From: an uncultured Acholeplasmatales bacterium
GTDB lineage: Bacteria > Bacillota_I > Bacilli_A > Acholeplasmatales > Anaeroplasmataceae
NCBI GenBank assembly: GCA_944323055.1
Contig: CALUQZ010000013.1
Location: 1 to 44,042, forward strand
DNA: 44,042 bases
Direction of reading: 5' to 3'
The position numbers were made by a program, and so were the translations under genes. Within the stretch, counting starts at the first letter, position 1. Each line of letters begins with the position of its first letter. Of this stretch, positions 9,433-18,793 are shown piece after piece. Below the pieces are notes generated by a model. The model searched no databases. It was not told where the DNA came from and saw nothing but the letters and a program-made list of their open reading frames with translations.

Positions 9433-9876
9433 TTAGAATCCTCTTCTATTTCTAACTGCACCAGAAATTAAACGAGAAACTAACCAAATAACAACTGGAA
9501 TTACAAAGAAGCAAATACTTGTTAATACTTCACGATGATCAGCTATAAAATCTACGTGGCCGCTTAAGAAGCCCATAAAACCATCACCTACAGCTAATGG
9601 TGCGTAAATGCAGAATGAGAAATATTTAGTCATAACATCACAAGCATCTAGCATCCAAGAACTTGTACCAGCATAAGTATATAAAACATAATATACTCCA
9701 GCAATTAATGTATACCAAGCAACTGCAACTATAGCCCCATGAATAAAATTAAATCTTCTTGCTGTAAATGTTCCAAATAAAAGTGGAACTAAAAATACTA
9801 GAAAAGCAATCAATATGTTCCAATTGCTCCCCATAGCAATGACTTGATTTGAAAATTCTCTAAAACATTGGCCCAT
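9433..9876 (-). CDS. Small multi-pass membrane protein of unknown function
   Basis: 147 aa, not recognised. Hydrophobic stretches at about 20-40, 48-70, 85-105 and 118-138 predict four membrane helices. A basic C-terminus (VRNRRGF) would be cytosolic by the positive-inside rule. It contains four Cys and several aromatic residues, with no catalytic motif I recognise. AGGAGG precedes the ATG, and an extended -10 promoter lies just upstream, so it has its own transcription start. No terminator is visible between it and the T-box leader, so its transcript may read into the pheST leader. Confidence 0.75.
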   Translation of the reverse strand: MGQCFREFSNQVIAMGSNWNILIAFLVFLVPLLFGTFTARRFNFIHGAIVAVAWYTLIAGVYYVLYTYAGTSSWMLDACDVMTKYFSFCIYAPLAVGDGFMGFLSGHVDFIADHREVLTSICFFVIPVVIWLVSRLISGAVRNRRGF

Positions 9877-9902
9877 AAAATCTATCCTCCTAAGTTAATT
9901 AA

Positions 9903-9911
9903 ATTATAACA
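9903..9911 (-). promoter_or_regulatory. Extended -10 promoter of the small membrane protein gene
   Basis: Minus strand TGTTATAAT (TG-n-TATAAT) lies about 27-35 bp upstream of the ATG at 9876. No good -35 is seen, as expected for extended -10 promoters. The remaining AT-rich interval up to about 10147 shows no gene; it is a gene-free gap of about 270 bp with further TATA-like runs only. Confidence 0.5.
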
Positions 9912-10148
9912 CTTGATAAAATAAAATTATGTGAAAAATATATGAAAACTTTTACATAAATCTTATTTCCTTGTCATAATTATACAACAATTATTTTTTA
10001 AAATCTATAATAAAACTAGGGTTTTTGCTAATATTATCATAATTTATACACATATACATTAAATAATATAAAAAATTGCTATAATTTAATTCTTTTTGCT
10101 ATATTATTTTCTACTAATACTAACATATTATTGCCACAACACATAAAA

Positions 10149-10170
10149 AAACATCACCGAAGTGATGTTT
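10149..10170 (-). terminator. Terminator of the hrcA-grpE-dnaK-dnaJ operon
   Basis: A perfect 9-bp stem AAACATCAC/GTGATGTTT closed by a TTCG tetraloop (minus strand) is followed by TTTTTTATG. It lies 5 bp after the dnaJ stop. Confidence 0.9.
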
Positions 10171-10174
10171 AACT

Positions 10175-11299
10175 CTATTTAAATAAATTCTTAAATCCTT
10201 CTTTAAAGTTTTCCCAAGCTGACTTTTTTTCTTGTTTTTCTACTTGATCTAATGACTTAAATAATTCAATTTCTTGTTTAGATAAATTTGTAGGTGTAAC
10301 AACTTTAACTGTTACAAATTGATCTCCTCTACCTAAACCTTTAGGATTTTTAACACCTTTACCTTTTATTTTAAAAACTTGGCCACTTTGAGTTCCTGCA
10401 GGAATCTTTATTTTTTCACTTTCCCACATTGTAGGAACTTCAATTTGATCACCTAAGGCAGCTTGTGAGAAAGTAATAGGTACTTCTAGATAAATATCAT
10501 TATTTGTTCTTTTAAATGTCTTATGTGGTAAAACATTAAATGTAATATATAAATCACCATTAGGTCCACCATTAACACCAGCTCCGCCATAACCTTCAAG
10601 GCGAAGTGACATTCCTGTTTGAATTCCTTCTGGTATCTTTAAATCTATATCCTTCGTTTTTCTTACATGCCCTGTTCCTCCACACACATCACATTTACGG
10701 GTAATTTCTTTACCTTTACCATGACAGCGCGGACAAACAGTTTGGGTTTGTGTCATTCCAAAAATAGTTTGTTGACGACGTAAAATATAACCAGTACCAT
10801 GACAATCTGGGCATGTGTGAATATCATTTTTAGAATAAGCTCCACTACCGCCACAAGCTGTACAAATTTCATCAACTGAAACTCTTATCTTTTTAGTAGC
10901 ACCATAAACAGCATCTTCAAAAGAAATATTCATTTGTTTTTCAATATCTTCACCTTGACGAGCTTGATTAGTATTTCTTTGTCTTTGTCCACCAAAGAAA
11001 GAGTTAAATATATCTTCAAAACCGCCAAAACCACCAGAACTAAATCCACTAAAACCACCAGCTCCACCAAATCCTTGTGGGCCTGCTGAACCAAATTGAT
11101 CATATTGAGCTCTCTTTTGTTCATCTGATAATGTCTCATATGCTTCATTTATCTCTTTAAATTTTTCTTCAGCACCTGGTTCTTTATTTAAATCTGGGTG
11201 ATATTTTTTAGCTAATGTTCTATAAGCTTTTTTTATTTCATCTTGACTAGCCGTCTTAGATACCCCTAATATCTCATAATAATCTTTATTAGTTGGCAT
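10175..11299 (-). CDS. dnaJ: Chaperone protein DnaJ (Hsp40)
   Basis: Co-chaperone that delivers substrates to DnaK and stimulates its ATPase. The J domain (about 1-70) has the HPD motif in [10 protein letters not shown] Gly/Phe-rich linker runs to about 115. The zinc region has four Cys repeats: [24 protein letters not shown] and CDVCGGTG. C-terminal substrate-binding domains complete a normal type I DnaJ of 374 aa. I start it at the ATG at 11299, not at an upstream start eight codons earlier. AAAGGAG sits six bases before this ATG, and the family begins close to the DYYEILG motif. Last gene of the heat-shock operon. Confidence 0.96.
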   Translation of the reverse strand: MPTNKDYYEILGVSKTASQDEIKKAYRTLAKKYHPDLNKEPGAEEKFKEINEAYETLSDEQKRAQYDQFGSAGPQGFGGAGGFSGFSSGGFGGFEDIFNSFFGGQRQRNTNQARQGEDIEKQMNISFEDAVYGATKKIRVSVDEICTACGGSGAYSKNDIHTCPDCHGTGYILRRQQTIFGMTQTQTVCPRCHGKGKEITRKCDVCGGTGHVRKTKDIDLKIPEGIQTGMSLRLEGYGGAGVNGGPNGDLYITFNVLPHKTFKRTNNDIYLEVPITFSQAALGDQIEVPTMWESEKIKIPAGTQSGQVFKIKGKGVKNPKGLGRGDQFVTVKVVTPTNLSKQEIELFKSLDQVEKQEKKSAWENFKEGFKNLFK

Positions 11300-11326
11300 A
11301 ATATTCTCCTTTCTTAATAGCAAAAA

Positions 11327-11352
11327 TTAAAGGGGCGAAGCCGCCTCTTTAA
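11327..11352 (-). terminator. Intercistronic hairpin between dnaK and dnaJ
   Basis: Directly after the dnaK stop, the minus strand forms TTAAAG-A-GGCG-(loop GCTT)-CGCC-CC-CTTTAA followed by TTTTT. The flanking arms pair perfectly and the core is GC-rich. It ends about 28 bp before the dnaJ start. It probably acts as a partial terminator or an mRNA-stabilising 3' end that lowers dnaJ relative to dnaK. Confidence 0.65.
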
Positions 11353-13774
<2,422 letters not shown>

Positions 13775-13785
13775 AAAGCATCTCC

Positions 13786-14796
13786 TTAATATATTTTTGG
13801 TATTTTATTTGCCAAATACTCAACAATAGGAACAATTTTTTTATAATTAGCCCTAACTGGACTAACTGCCATAATTGTCCCATATTCATTTAAATCTAAA
13901 TAATAAGGGGTACTTATGATGCTGCAAGCCTCAAGGCCTAGTTCCTCATTATCTTTGCCAATCTTAATTGAGATACCTTTTTGTTTAGAAGCAACTAAAT
14001 TAGTTACCTTCATATCATCAACTGCATTAACAAATTTTTGCATCACTTGATAATCCTTAAACTCTGCTTGACTAAATAGAGGGGTCATGCTTGATTTATA
14101 ACATTCATTATTTAAGAAACTTGCAAAACCTTTAATCATAAAATTTAAAATGTCATCACGATAATCAACAATTTCTCTTATTCTCGGTTTTAAAGCTTCC
14201 CTCTCTAGAATGTTTCTAATCTCATAAATGGCTTGATCATACATCGCTACATCAAACATTGACATAATACGCAATAAATCCTCCATTTTGAAATCTTTAG
14301 GAACCTTCATCTTTTGACTTCTAACCACCCCAGAATTAGTAACGATTAAAAGAAGTGCATCTTCATCATTTAACGGAACTAATTCCATTTTTTTAATTCT
14401 TGCATAAGTAGCATTAGAACCAACAATAGCTAAATAACAATTTGCTGTTTTCGCAACATAGTTCATAACTTGTTCTATAGCTATTTCTTTAGTCAATAAC
14501 TTATTATTTAAAATAGAATCTATATTCTTATAAATCTCTTTTAAATCTTCATCTCTAGTTAATAGATTGTCAACATAAAATCTATAACCAAGTTCTGAAG
14601 GAACCCTACCACTAGAAGTATGTGTTTTTTCTAAATATCCGTTTTCTTCTAAATGTTGCATATCATATCTAATAGTAGCTGAACTAAAATTTAAATATGG
14701 CTTATTAGTTAAACTTTTTGAACCAATCGGTTCATTAGATATCACATATTCTTCAACGATAGCTTTTAAAATTAATTTTTGTCTATCAGAAATCAT
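13786..14796 (-). CDS. hrcA: Heat-inducible transcription repressor HrcA
   Basis: 336-aa repressor of class I heat-shock genes. It binds CIRCE and needs GroEL for activity in characterised Bacillota. The N-terminal winged helix (about 1-75) has LKAIVEEYVISNEPIGSKSL and SSATIRYDMQHLEENGYLEK. The GAF-like dimerisation core follows, and a C-terminal segment with SIKIGKDNEE and SIISTPYYL is typical of the family. First gene of the operon; its own promoter carries two CIRCE-like operators, giving autoregulation. An AAGGTG ribosome site lies within the first operator's downstream flank. Confidence 0.95.
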   Translation of the reverse strand: MISDRQKLILKAIVEEYVISNEPIGSKSLTNKPYLNFSSATIRYDMQHLEENGYLEKTHTSSGRVPSELGYRFYVDNLLTRDEDLKEIYKNIDSILNNKLLTKEIAIEQVMNYVAKTANCYLAIVGSNATYARIKKMELVPLNDEDALLLIVTNSGVVRSQKMKVPKDFKMEDLLRIMSMFDVAMYDQAIYEIRNILEREALKPRIREIVDYRDDILNFMIKGFASFLNNECYKSSMTPLFSQAEFKDYQVMQKFVNAVDDMKVTNLVASKQKGISIKIGKDNEELGLEACSIISTPYYLDLNEYGTIMAVSPVRANYKKIVPIVEYLANKIPKIY

Positions 14797-14808
14797 AGAT
14801 TCACCTTC

Positions 14809-14835
14809 TTTGCACTCTTATTCCTAATGTGCAAA
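14809..14835. promoter_or_regulatory. CIRCE operator 1 (proximal)
   Basis: TTTGCACTC-N9-ATGTGCAAA, compared with the consensus TTAGCACTC-N9-GAGTGCTAA. Arm pairing is 7 of 9 with the canonical 9-bp spacer. It lies between the -10 and the hrcA start codon. Confidence 0.85.
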
Positions 14836-14838
14836 CAT

Positions 14839-14867
14839 ATTATACATTTTCTTTTTGGCACTGTCAA
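14839..14867 (-). promoter_or_regulatory. Sigma-A promoter of the hrcA operon
   Basis: On the minus strand a perfect TTGACA (14867-14862), a 17-bp spacer and a perfect TATAAT (14844-14839). A consensus promoter is expected for a repressed housekeeping/heat-shock operon. Confidence 0.9.
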
Positions 14868-14881
14868 TAAAAAAGTGCCAA
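14855..14881. promoter_or_regulatory. CIRCE operator 2 (over the -35)
   Basis: TTGGCACTG-N9-AAGTGCCAA: eight bases per arm pair, and the spacing is exactly nine. It covers the -35 box of the hrcA promoter, so HrcA bound here would block RNA polymerase directly. Confidence 0.85.
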
Positions 14882-14965
14882 AAAATTAAACCTTTTGTTG
14901 TTTGTAATTTTAAACTGTCTATAGTTAAGAATAATTTTATTATTAACTTTATAAAGTAAAATAAA

Positions 14966-14983
14966 AAAGGTCCTAAGACCTTT
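14966..14983 (-). terminator. Terminator of the kdgT-budA unit
   Basis: AAAGGTC/GACCTTT stem (7 bp, loop of four) followed on the minus strand by TTTTTTATTTTA, just past the budA stop. Confidence 0.85.
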
Positions 14984-14985
14984 CA

Positions 14986-15711
14986 TTATTTATGTTGTGA
15001 TGCTCCCTCAACAGCTTCAGTTTTAGCTTTTAAATCTTCACATAAATTTAATTTAGTAAATTCAATATTATTAGGTAATATTAATTCATAATCACGTTGT
15101 TCATTTAATTTAAATAAAATTTCAGAACTGCTTAAACCAAGAATATGACCACCTTTTGTCAAATCTTTACTTAAAAAATGGAAATGCCAACCTGGCAAAT
15201 TAATTCCTTCTACATAATTAGGGCAATATATTGCTATTACATAACCAGGAACATTTTCATACTTATACTCTCTTTGGCATGAAGCTACTTCAGCTAAAGT
15301 TTTATAAGGTTTTTCTTCTTGTTTATAACAAGCTCTTACATGCATTGTTTTAAATACACCTTCACTTTTTATAACATAAAATTGATTTAAATTATGATTA
15401 ATATAAGGTGCTAAAGCTTCCTTGAAATCAGCTAATGATTTTATATCTCTAACAATATTTGTTTTAACTGATTCATCAAATTTAGTAACATTACCAAATG
15501 CTACATTATCATTTAAATTCATTTCAACAACTGTACCATCAGCAGTACCTTTATAAGCTCTACCATTAAAAAATATTGCTTCCCCATCAAGGCCTTCATA
15601 AGTACCAATACCAGTATCTCCGTGTTTTAACATTTCTGCAACAGATACAGTCTTATCATAATTACCTAACATTAAAGCATTTAATGTTGATGCTTGAAAC
15701 ATTTTATTCAT
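14986..15711 (-). CDS. budA: Alpha-acetolactate decarboxylase
   Basis: Converts 2-acetolactate to acetoin and CO2 in the cytosol, a pH-neutral overflow route for pyruvate. The 241-aa length fits the family. The zinc ligands are visible as His176, His178 and His189 in GWHFHFLSKDLTKGGH. The conserved Arg in HVRACYKQ (Arg127) and the Glu in GLDGEAIFFNG (Glu44) complete the active site known from the Brevibacillus enzyme. It is 13 bp behind a KdgT-type permease and shares its terminator. No acetolactate synthase or acetoin dehydrogenase gene is in the window, so the acetolactate source is elsewhere or comes from branched-chain amino acid synthesis. Confidence 0.93.
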   Translation of the reverse strand: MNKMFQASTLNALMLGNYDKTVSVAEMLKHGDTGIGTYEGLDGEAIFFNGRAYKGTADGTVVEMNLNDNVAFGNVTKFDESVKTNIVRDIKSLADFKEALAPYINHNLNQFYVIKSEGVFKTMHVRACYKQEEKPYKTLAEVASCQREYKYENVPGYVIAIYCPNYVEGINLPGWHFHFLSKDLTKGGHILGLSSSEILFKLNEQRDYELILPNNIEFTKLNLCEDLKAKTEAVEGASQHK

Positions 15712-15724
15712 AATAATTACCTCA

Positions 15725-16765
15725 CTATTCTTTAATTTCTACATTTAATTCCGGCCAAATTTCTTTAGCACGTTCAGGATGTTTCTTTTGATAATATTTA
15801 TTATTCCATCTAGTTAAGAAAGGACATAATATATTTGTGATAGCTAGCACAAAGGCTAAAATAGCAATTGCGTCAGTTGCATAAGAACCAAATGTAACTT
15901 GATCTACCATTAAAGGAATTGATAAAGCTACCCCAGCCAAACTACCTGATGCCACACTAGCATAACCAGGACGCTTCATAATAAATCTTTCTACTAAATA
16001 TGATGGAATAATTACAATAATAAAGAAAATTATACTTAATAATAATCCTTGTGGTATCTTCTTTACTGCTTCAACAAGATTGATAGTTGAACCAAATTCA
16101 AAACCTAAAAATGGTAAAATGATTGCATTACCACCAGCAAATACCTTTTTAATGTCCTTATCTAGATTACCTAAAATCATACCTAAAATAAACGGAATTA
16201 ATAAAGATATAACTTGCATAATATTAGCTGTAGTTATACCACCATTGCTATAAAAGGCAAAGAACAATAATGGTAACATAGGCATTGAAAATATTAACAT
16301 AATACCAAAACTTGCTTTATCTGAATTATCCCCAAATGGTGAGATTATTCCCATATATAAGGCAGCATTCGCTGAAGTTACAGCACAAGTGAATACTAAA
16401 AATGAAATGCCCCAAAAACCATCAAGACCAAAGATTAAATAAAATAATGCACATAATAAATACGCTACTACTAAACGTACAATTATTAATACAACCCCTC
16501 TTTTTAAGGCATCCTTTAATTCCCCTAGTTTTAATTGTGTTCCTGTACAAAACAACATTAACCCAATTAATAACATTTGTCCCGTTGACGAGAACATATC
16601 TTTCATCGGGTTTCCTAATGAACCCCATAAATCATAGTTACAAAAACCTTTAGCAATAGTAGTAATAATTGCCCCAATTATTAATGGAACAAACATAGTA
16701 CCTGCTGGTAGTTTTTGTAAAAACTTCCAAATATTAACATTGCGACTTTTCTTCTCTTCGCTCAT
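15725..16765 (-). CDS. kdgT: 2-keto-3-deoxygluconate permease (KdgT family)
   Basis: 346-aa membrane protein with about ten predicted helices. Similarity to KdgT is seen from the N-terminus (KLPAGTMFVPLIIGAIITT) through MLFCTGTQLKLGELKDALKRG, the LGMILGNLDKDI segment and the FGSTINLVEA segment. KdgT proteins are H+ symporters for 2-keto-3-deoxygluconate, the end product of pectin/uronate breakdown. The actual substrate here is inferred from the family and could be another 2-keto sugar acid. It is transcribed with budA and divergently from a PucR-type regulator. TAGGAGGAG precedes the ATG at ideal spacing. Confidence 0.85.
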   Translation of the reverse strand: MSEEKKSRNVNIWKFLQKLPAGTMFVPLIIGAIITTIAKGFCNYDLWGSLGNPMKDMFSSTGQMLLIGLMLFCTGTQLKLGELKDALKRGVVLIIVRLVVAYLLCALFYLIFGLDGFWGISFLVFTCAVTSANAALYMGIISPFGDNSDKASFGIMLIFSMPMLPLLFFAFYSNGGITTANIMQVISLLIPFILGMILGNLDKDIKKVFAGGNAIILPFLGFEFGSTINLVEAVKKIPQGLLLSIIFFIIVIIPSYLVERFIMKRPGYASVASGSLAGVALSIPLMVDQVTFGSYATDAIAILAFVLAITNILCPFLTRWNNKYYQKKHPERAKEIWPELNVEIKE

Positions 16766-16793
16766 TTTTTTACTCCTCCTATTAACGCCTAAT

Positions 16794-16799
16794 ATTATA
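16794..16799 (-). promoter_or_regulatory. -10 box of the kdgT-budA promoter
   Basis: A perfect TATAAT on the minus strand about 30 bp upstream of kdgT. No recognisable TTGACA is found 16-18 bp upstream. The space is occupied by the ACTCC...GGAGT palindrome, so the promoter probably depends on an activator. Confidence 0.5.
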
Positions 16800-16810
16800 G
16801 AAATATTTTA

Positions 16811-16839
16811 TTGTTTATTCACTCCAACAGGAGTATAAT
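16811..16839 (+). promoter_or_regulatory. Promoter of the PucR-type regulator
   Basis: TTGTTT (16811-16816), 17-bp spacer, TATAAT (16834-16839) on the plus strand, about 42 bp before the ATG. Confidence 0.65.
16821..16834. promoter_or_regulatory. Candidate regulator operator in the divergent promoter region
   Basis: The perfect inverted repeat ACTCC-AACA-GGAGT lies in the spacer of the plus-strand promoter and where the -35 of the kdgT promoter should be. It is a good candidate binding site for the adjacent PucR-type regulator. Inference only. Confidence 0.4.
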
Positions 16840-16853
16840 AATTGCAAAAAATA

Positions 16854-16870
16854 TTGTGCTAATAGCACAA
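16854..16870. promoter_or_regulatory. Perfect palindrome directly before the regulator's ribosome binding site
   Basis: TTGTGCT-AAT-AGCACAA (7-bp arms, 3-base centre) ends one base before AGGAG. It could be a second operator or a 5' leader hairpin limiting translation of the regulator. Confidence 0.4.
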
Positions 16871-16880
16871 AGGAGTATTT

Positions 16881-18047
16881 ATGGAAAATTTAATTAAAAT
16901 AATCAGTCAAACTAATGATTTATTAAAAATAACTAAAGAAATATCAAACTATTTCAACAACCCTTGTATGTTAGTAAATGCCAATTATAAAGTAATTAGT
17001 TATGCAATTACTAATACATTTCATGATGATGTTTTCAATAGTGCTATTACTAGACAAGAAATGACCTATGAATTTGTATCTCAATTTGAAAAAGAAGATA
17101 AAGATTACTATTACTTAAACATAGCTAAAAGTCCTTATAAACGAAGAATATCACGTTTAATATGTGAAGGATTAATTGTAGGTTATTTATTAATTGTTGA
17201 TGAAACTAAAGACTTACTAGATAAATTTTCTTTAGAACAATTTCAAATTATTGAAGGTTTATTAGCTAAACAAATAGTTTTTAGTGAACAAAAAGGTAAT
17301 ATTTTCACTAATAGTATTGATCAATTCTTATTATCTCTTTTAAATTCTAATATAAATGATGAAAAAATATTAAATTTAAAAATACATCAACTATTTAAAA
17401 AAAGTAATTATCCTAATGCTTTAGCTATTATAGATATTCATAATTATCATAATCTTGATTTCTTAAATGATTCATTAAAAAGAGACATTAGCTACCATAT
17501 TAGTAATAGTCACGCTATGATTTATGAAGGAAACATTCTAGTTTTTTTCCCTTATGAAGGGAAAAACTTTTTCTTTACCTTAGTAGAACGTTATAGTTTA
17601 AATATTATGTGTTCTGATCCAATCTTAAAAATACAAGATATAAAAAATACCTACTTTTTTACTAAACAAGCTTTAAACTTAGCTAAAGAAATACATAAAA
17701 CCTGTTTTATTGATGATGCAAAACGCTATTCTTTACTTATTACATATAATAACCTAACTAATAATAATCCTTATATTAGTAAAGAAATAATAGATATTAA
17801 AAACTATGATTTAATAAATAAAACAAACTATTTAGAATTATTATATCTATATTTAAAAAATGGCAAATCATTACAAAAAACTTGTGAAGATATGTTTATT
17901 CATCGCAATACCGTTTTATATAGATTAAATAACTTAAAAGACAAATTTAATTTAGATTTAGATAATACTAATAAAATAATTATGTATACAATACAATCTG
18001 GTATCTTACTATATCAAAATAAACATTATGATTTATTTTTAATATAA
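16881..18047 (+). CDS. PucR/CdaR-type helix-turn-helix transcriptional regulator
   Basis: 388-aa regulator. The C-terminal HTH (about 318-355) has YLKNGKSLQKTCEDMFIH and RNTVLYRLNNLKDKF, the hallmark of the PucR/CdaR C-terminal HTH. The N-terminal ~150 residues look like a GAF/PAS-like ligand-sensing module (ISNYFNNPCMLVNANYKVISYA). The middle (about 190-300) fits the degenerate GGDEF-like region of CdaR proteins. CdaR-type proteins activate sugar-acid (glucarate, galactarate) genes, and this one is divergent from a sugar-acid permease, so control of kdgT-budA is likely. It is the only intact gene on the plus strand. No clear terminator is seen after it. Confidence 0.85.
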   Translation: MENLIKIISQTNDLLKITKEISNYFNNPCMLVNANYKVISYAITNTFHDDVFNSAITRQEMTYEFVSQFEKEDKDYYYLNIAKSPYKRRISRLICEGLIVGYLLIVDETKDLLDKFSLEQFQIIEGLLAKQIVFSEQKGNIFTNSIDQFLLSLLNSNINDEKILNLKIHQLFKKSNYPNALAIIDIHNYHNLDFLNDSLKRDISYHISNSHAMIYEGNILVFFPYEGKNFFFTLVERYSLNIMCSDPILKIQDIKNTYFFTKQALNLAKEIHKTCFIDDAKRYSLLITYNNLTNNNPYISKEIIDIKNYDLINKTNYLELLYLYLKNGKSLQKTCEDMFIHRNTVLYRLNNLKDKFNLDLDNTNKIIMYTIQSGILLYQNKHYDLFLI

Positions 18048-18335
18048 TCATAAGCAGGCTATTCTTAAGCTTATAAATAATAATTAAAGATATTTTAACA
18101 TCTTATCAATGCACTTCTTCTTTTGTTTCTTGTTTGGATGAACATATAAGTTTAATGTTGTAGATATACCTAATATAACACTCACAATTATAGTAAAAAC
18201 AAGTTTCAAACGAAAGAGTCTATTCCGAATTTTTGGGCAAATGACCATTTTTTCGGCGTGAAAATTAATTTTTTTATATAACAATTTTTTAATTTAGATT
18301 TATAATAAGTTCAGGTGTATATTTCGGATAAAGTA
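18048..18335. other. Gene-free interval after the PucR-type gene
   Basis: About 290 bp without a supported gene. A minus-strand reading frame at 18084-18284 has a TTG start, no ribosome binding site and a single hydrophobic stretch, so I do not call it. The AT-rich content and broken frames suggest a decayed locus continuous with the remnant that follows. Confidence 0.5.
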
Positions 18336-18398
18336 GGCCAGGGTTCTCGGCAATTGTAGGCCACGTAAAAAAGGCGATAGCCTAACAAGCCGAAGGCA
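18334..18398. other. GC-richer island of unknown origin
   Basis: This ~65-bp stretch is roughly half G+C, against a far more AT-rich background. It contains the direct repeat TAGGCCA (18334-18340 and again about 23 bases later) and short inverted pieces (GGCGATAGCC; GCCGAAGGC). It sits immediately upstream of a reading frame that has lost its start. It could be an insertion-sequence end or footprint; I do not recognise it. Confidence 0.4.
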
Positions 18399-18732
18399 AT
18401 TTTATTTAAACTTTATTTTAATCATTCTCTTTTCTATACATGGAATTTTATATTATCTATATCGGTATTGTACTGTTAAAAATGACATTAAAAATTATGA
18501 AATTTATACTACTACTTTTAAAGAACCAATAACTTCTTTTATTCATCACCGTTTTTTATCTTTTAAGTTTAATATAACTGTTGATGGGATAGTTATAACA
18601 AGAAAGACATGCGCCTTCTTTTCTACTTCATCTATAAATGGTCTAGAGGTTGTTGAATATGTACAAAAAGAAGTCTTAATAGCTTATAATAAAAATACTG
18701 ATGATGTGGTTGTTGTAGGTCCTAAATATTAG
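18337..18732 (+). pseudogene. 5'-truncated remnant of a small membrane-anchored protein gene
   Basis: From the in-frame TAG at 18334-18336 to the TAG at 18730-18732 the plus strand is open for 131 codons but has no ATG, GTG or TTG start with a ribosome site. From 18412 it encodes a credible protein: a hydrophobic segment (FILIILFSIHGILYYLY), then a beta-rich soluble part with FKFNITVDGIVITRK, GLEVVEYVQKEVLIAYN and DDVVVVGPKY. The pattern resembles small DUF3592-like proteins (helix followed by a beta domain). A good terminator follows immediately. The upstream part lies in the GC-richer island and does not look coding. I conclude that the 5' end was lost. Confidence 0.55.
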
Positions 18733-18742
18733 GACTTTTTTT
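18719..18742 (+). terminator. Terminator of the plus-strand remnant
   Basis: GTCCTAA-ATA-TTAGGAC (7-bp stem overlapping the stop codon) followed by seven T. Confidence 0.8.
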
Positions 18743-18750
18743 ATTAAAAA

Positions 18751-18780
18751 AGGATTGATATCCCAATAGATATCAATCCT
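18751..18780 (-). terminator. Terminator of the Clp-like operon
   Basis: A perfect 12-bp inverted repeat (AGGATTGATATC with GATATCAATCCT, six-base loop), followed on the minus strand by TTTTTTAAT, 13 bp after the stop of the 394-aa gene. It faces the plus-strand terminator. Confidence 0.9.
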
Positions 18781-18793
18781 ATATAATTGTTTA

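Noticed and set aside
16402-16653. Open frames on both strands inside kdgT
   Set aside because: Shadow frames of a clear membrane protein gene, without ribosome sites or family signal.
18084-18284. Minus-strand 66-codon reading frame with one hydrophobic stretch
   Set aside because: TTG start without a ribosome binding site, no family resemblance, located in a decayed region.
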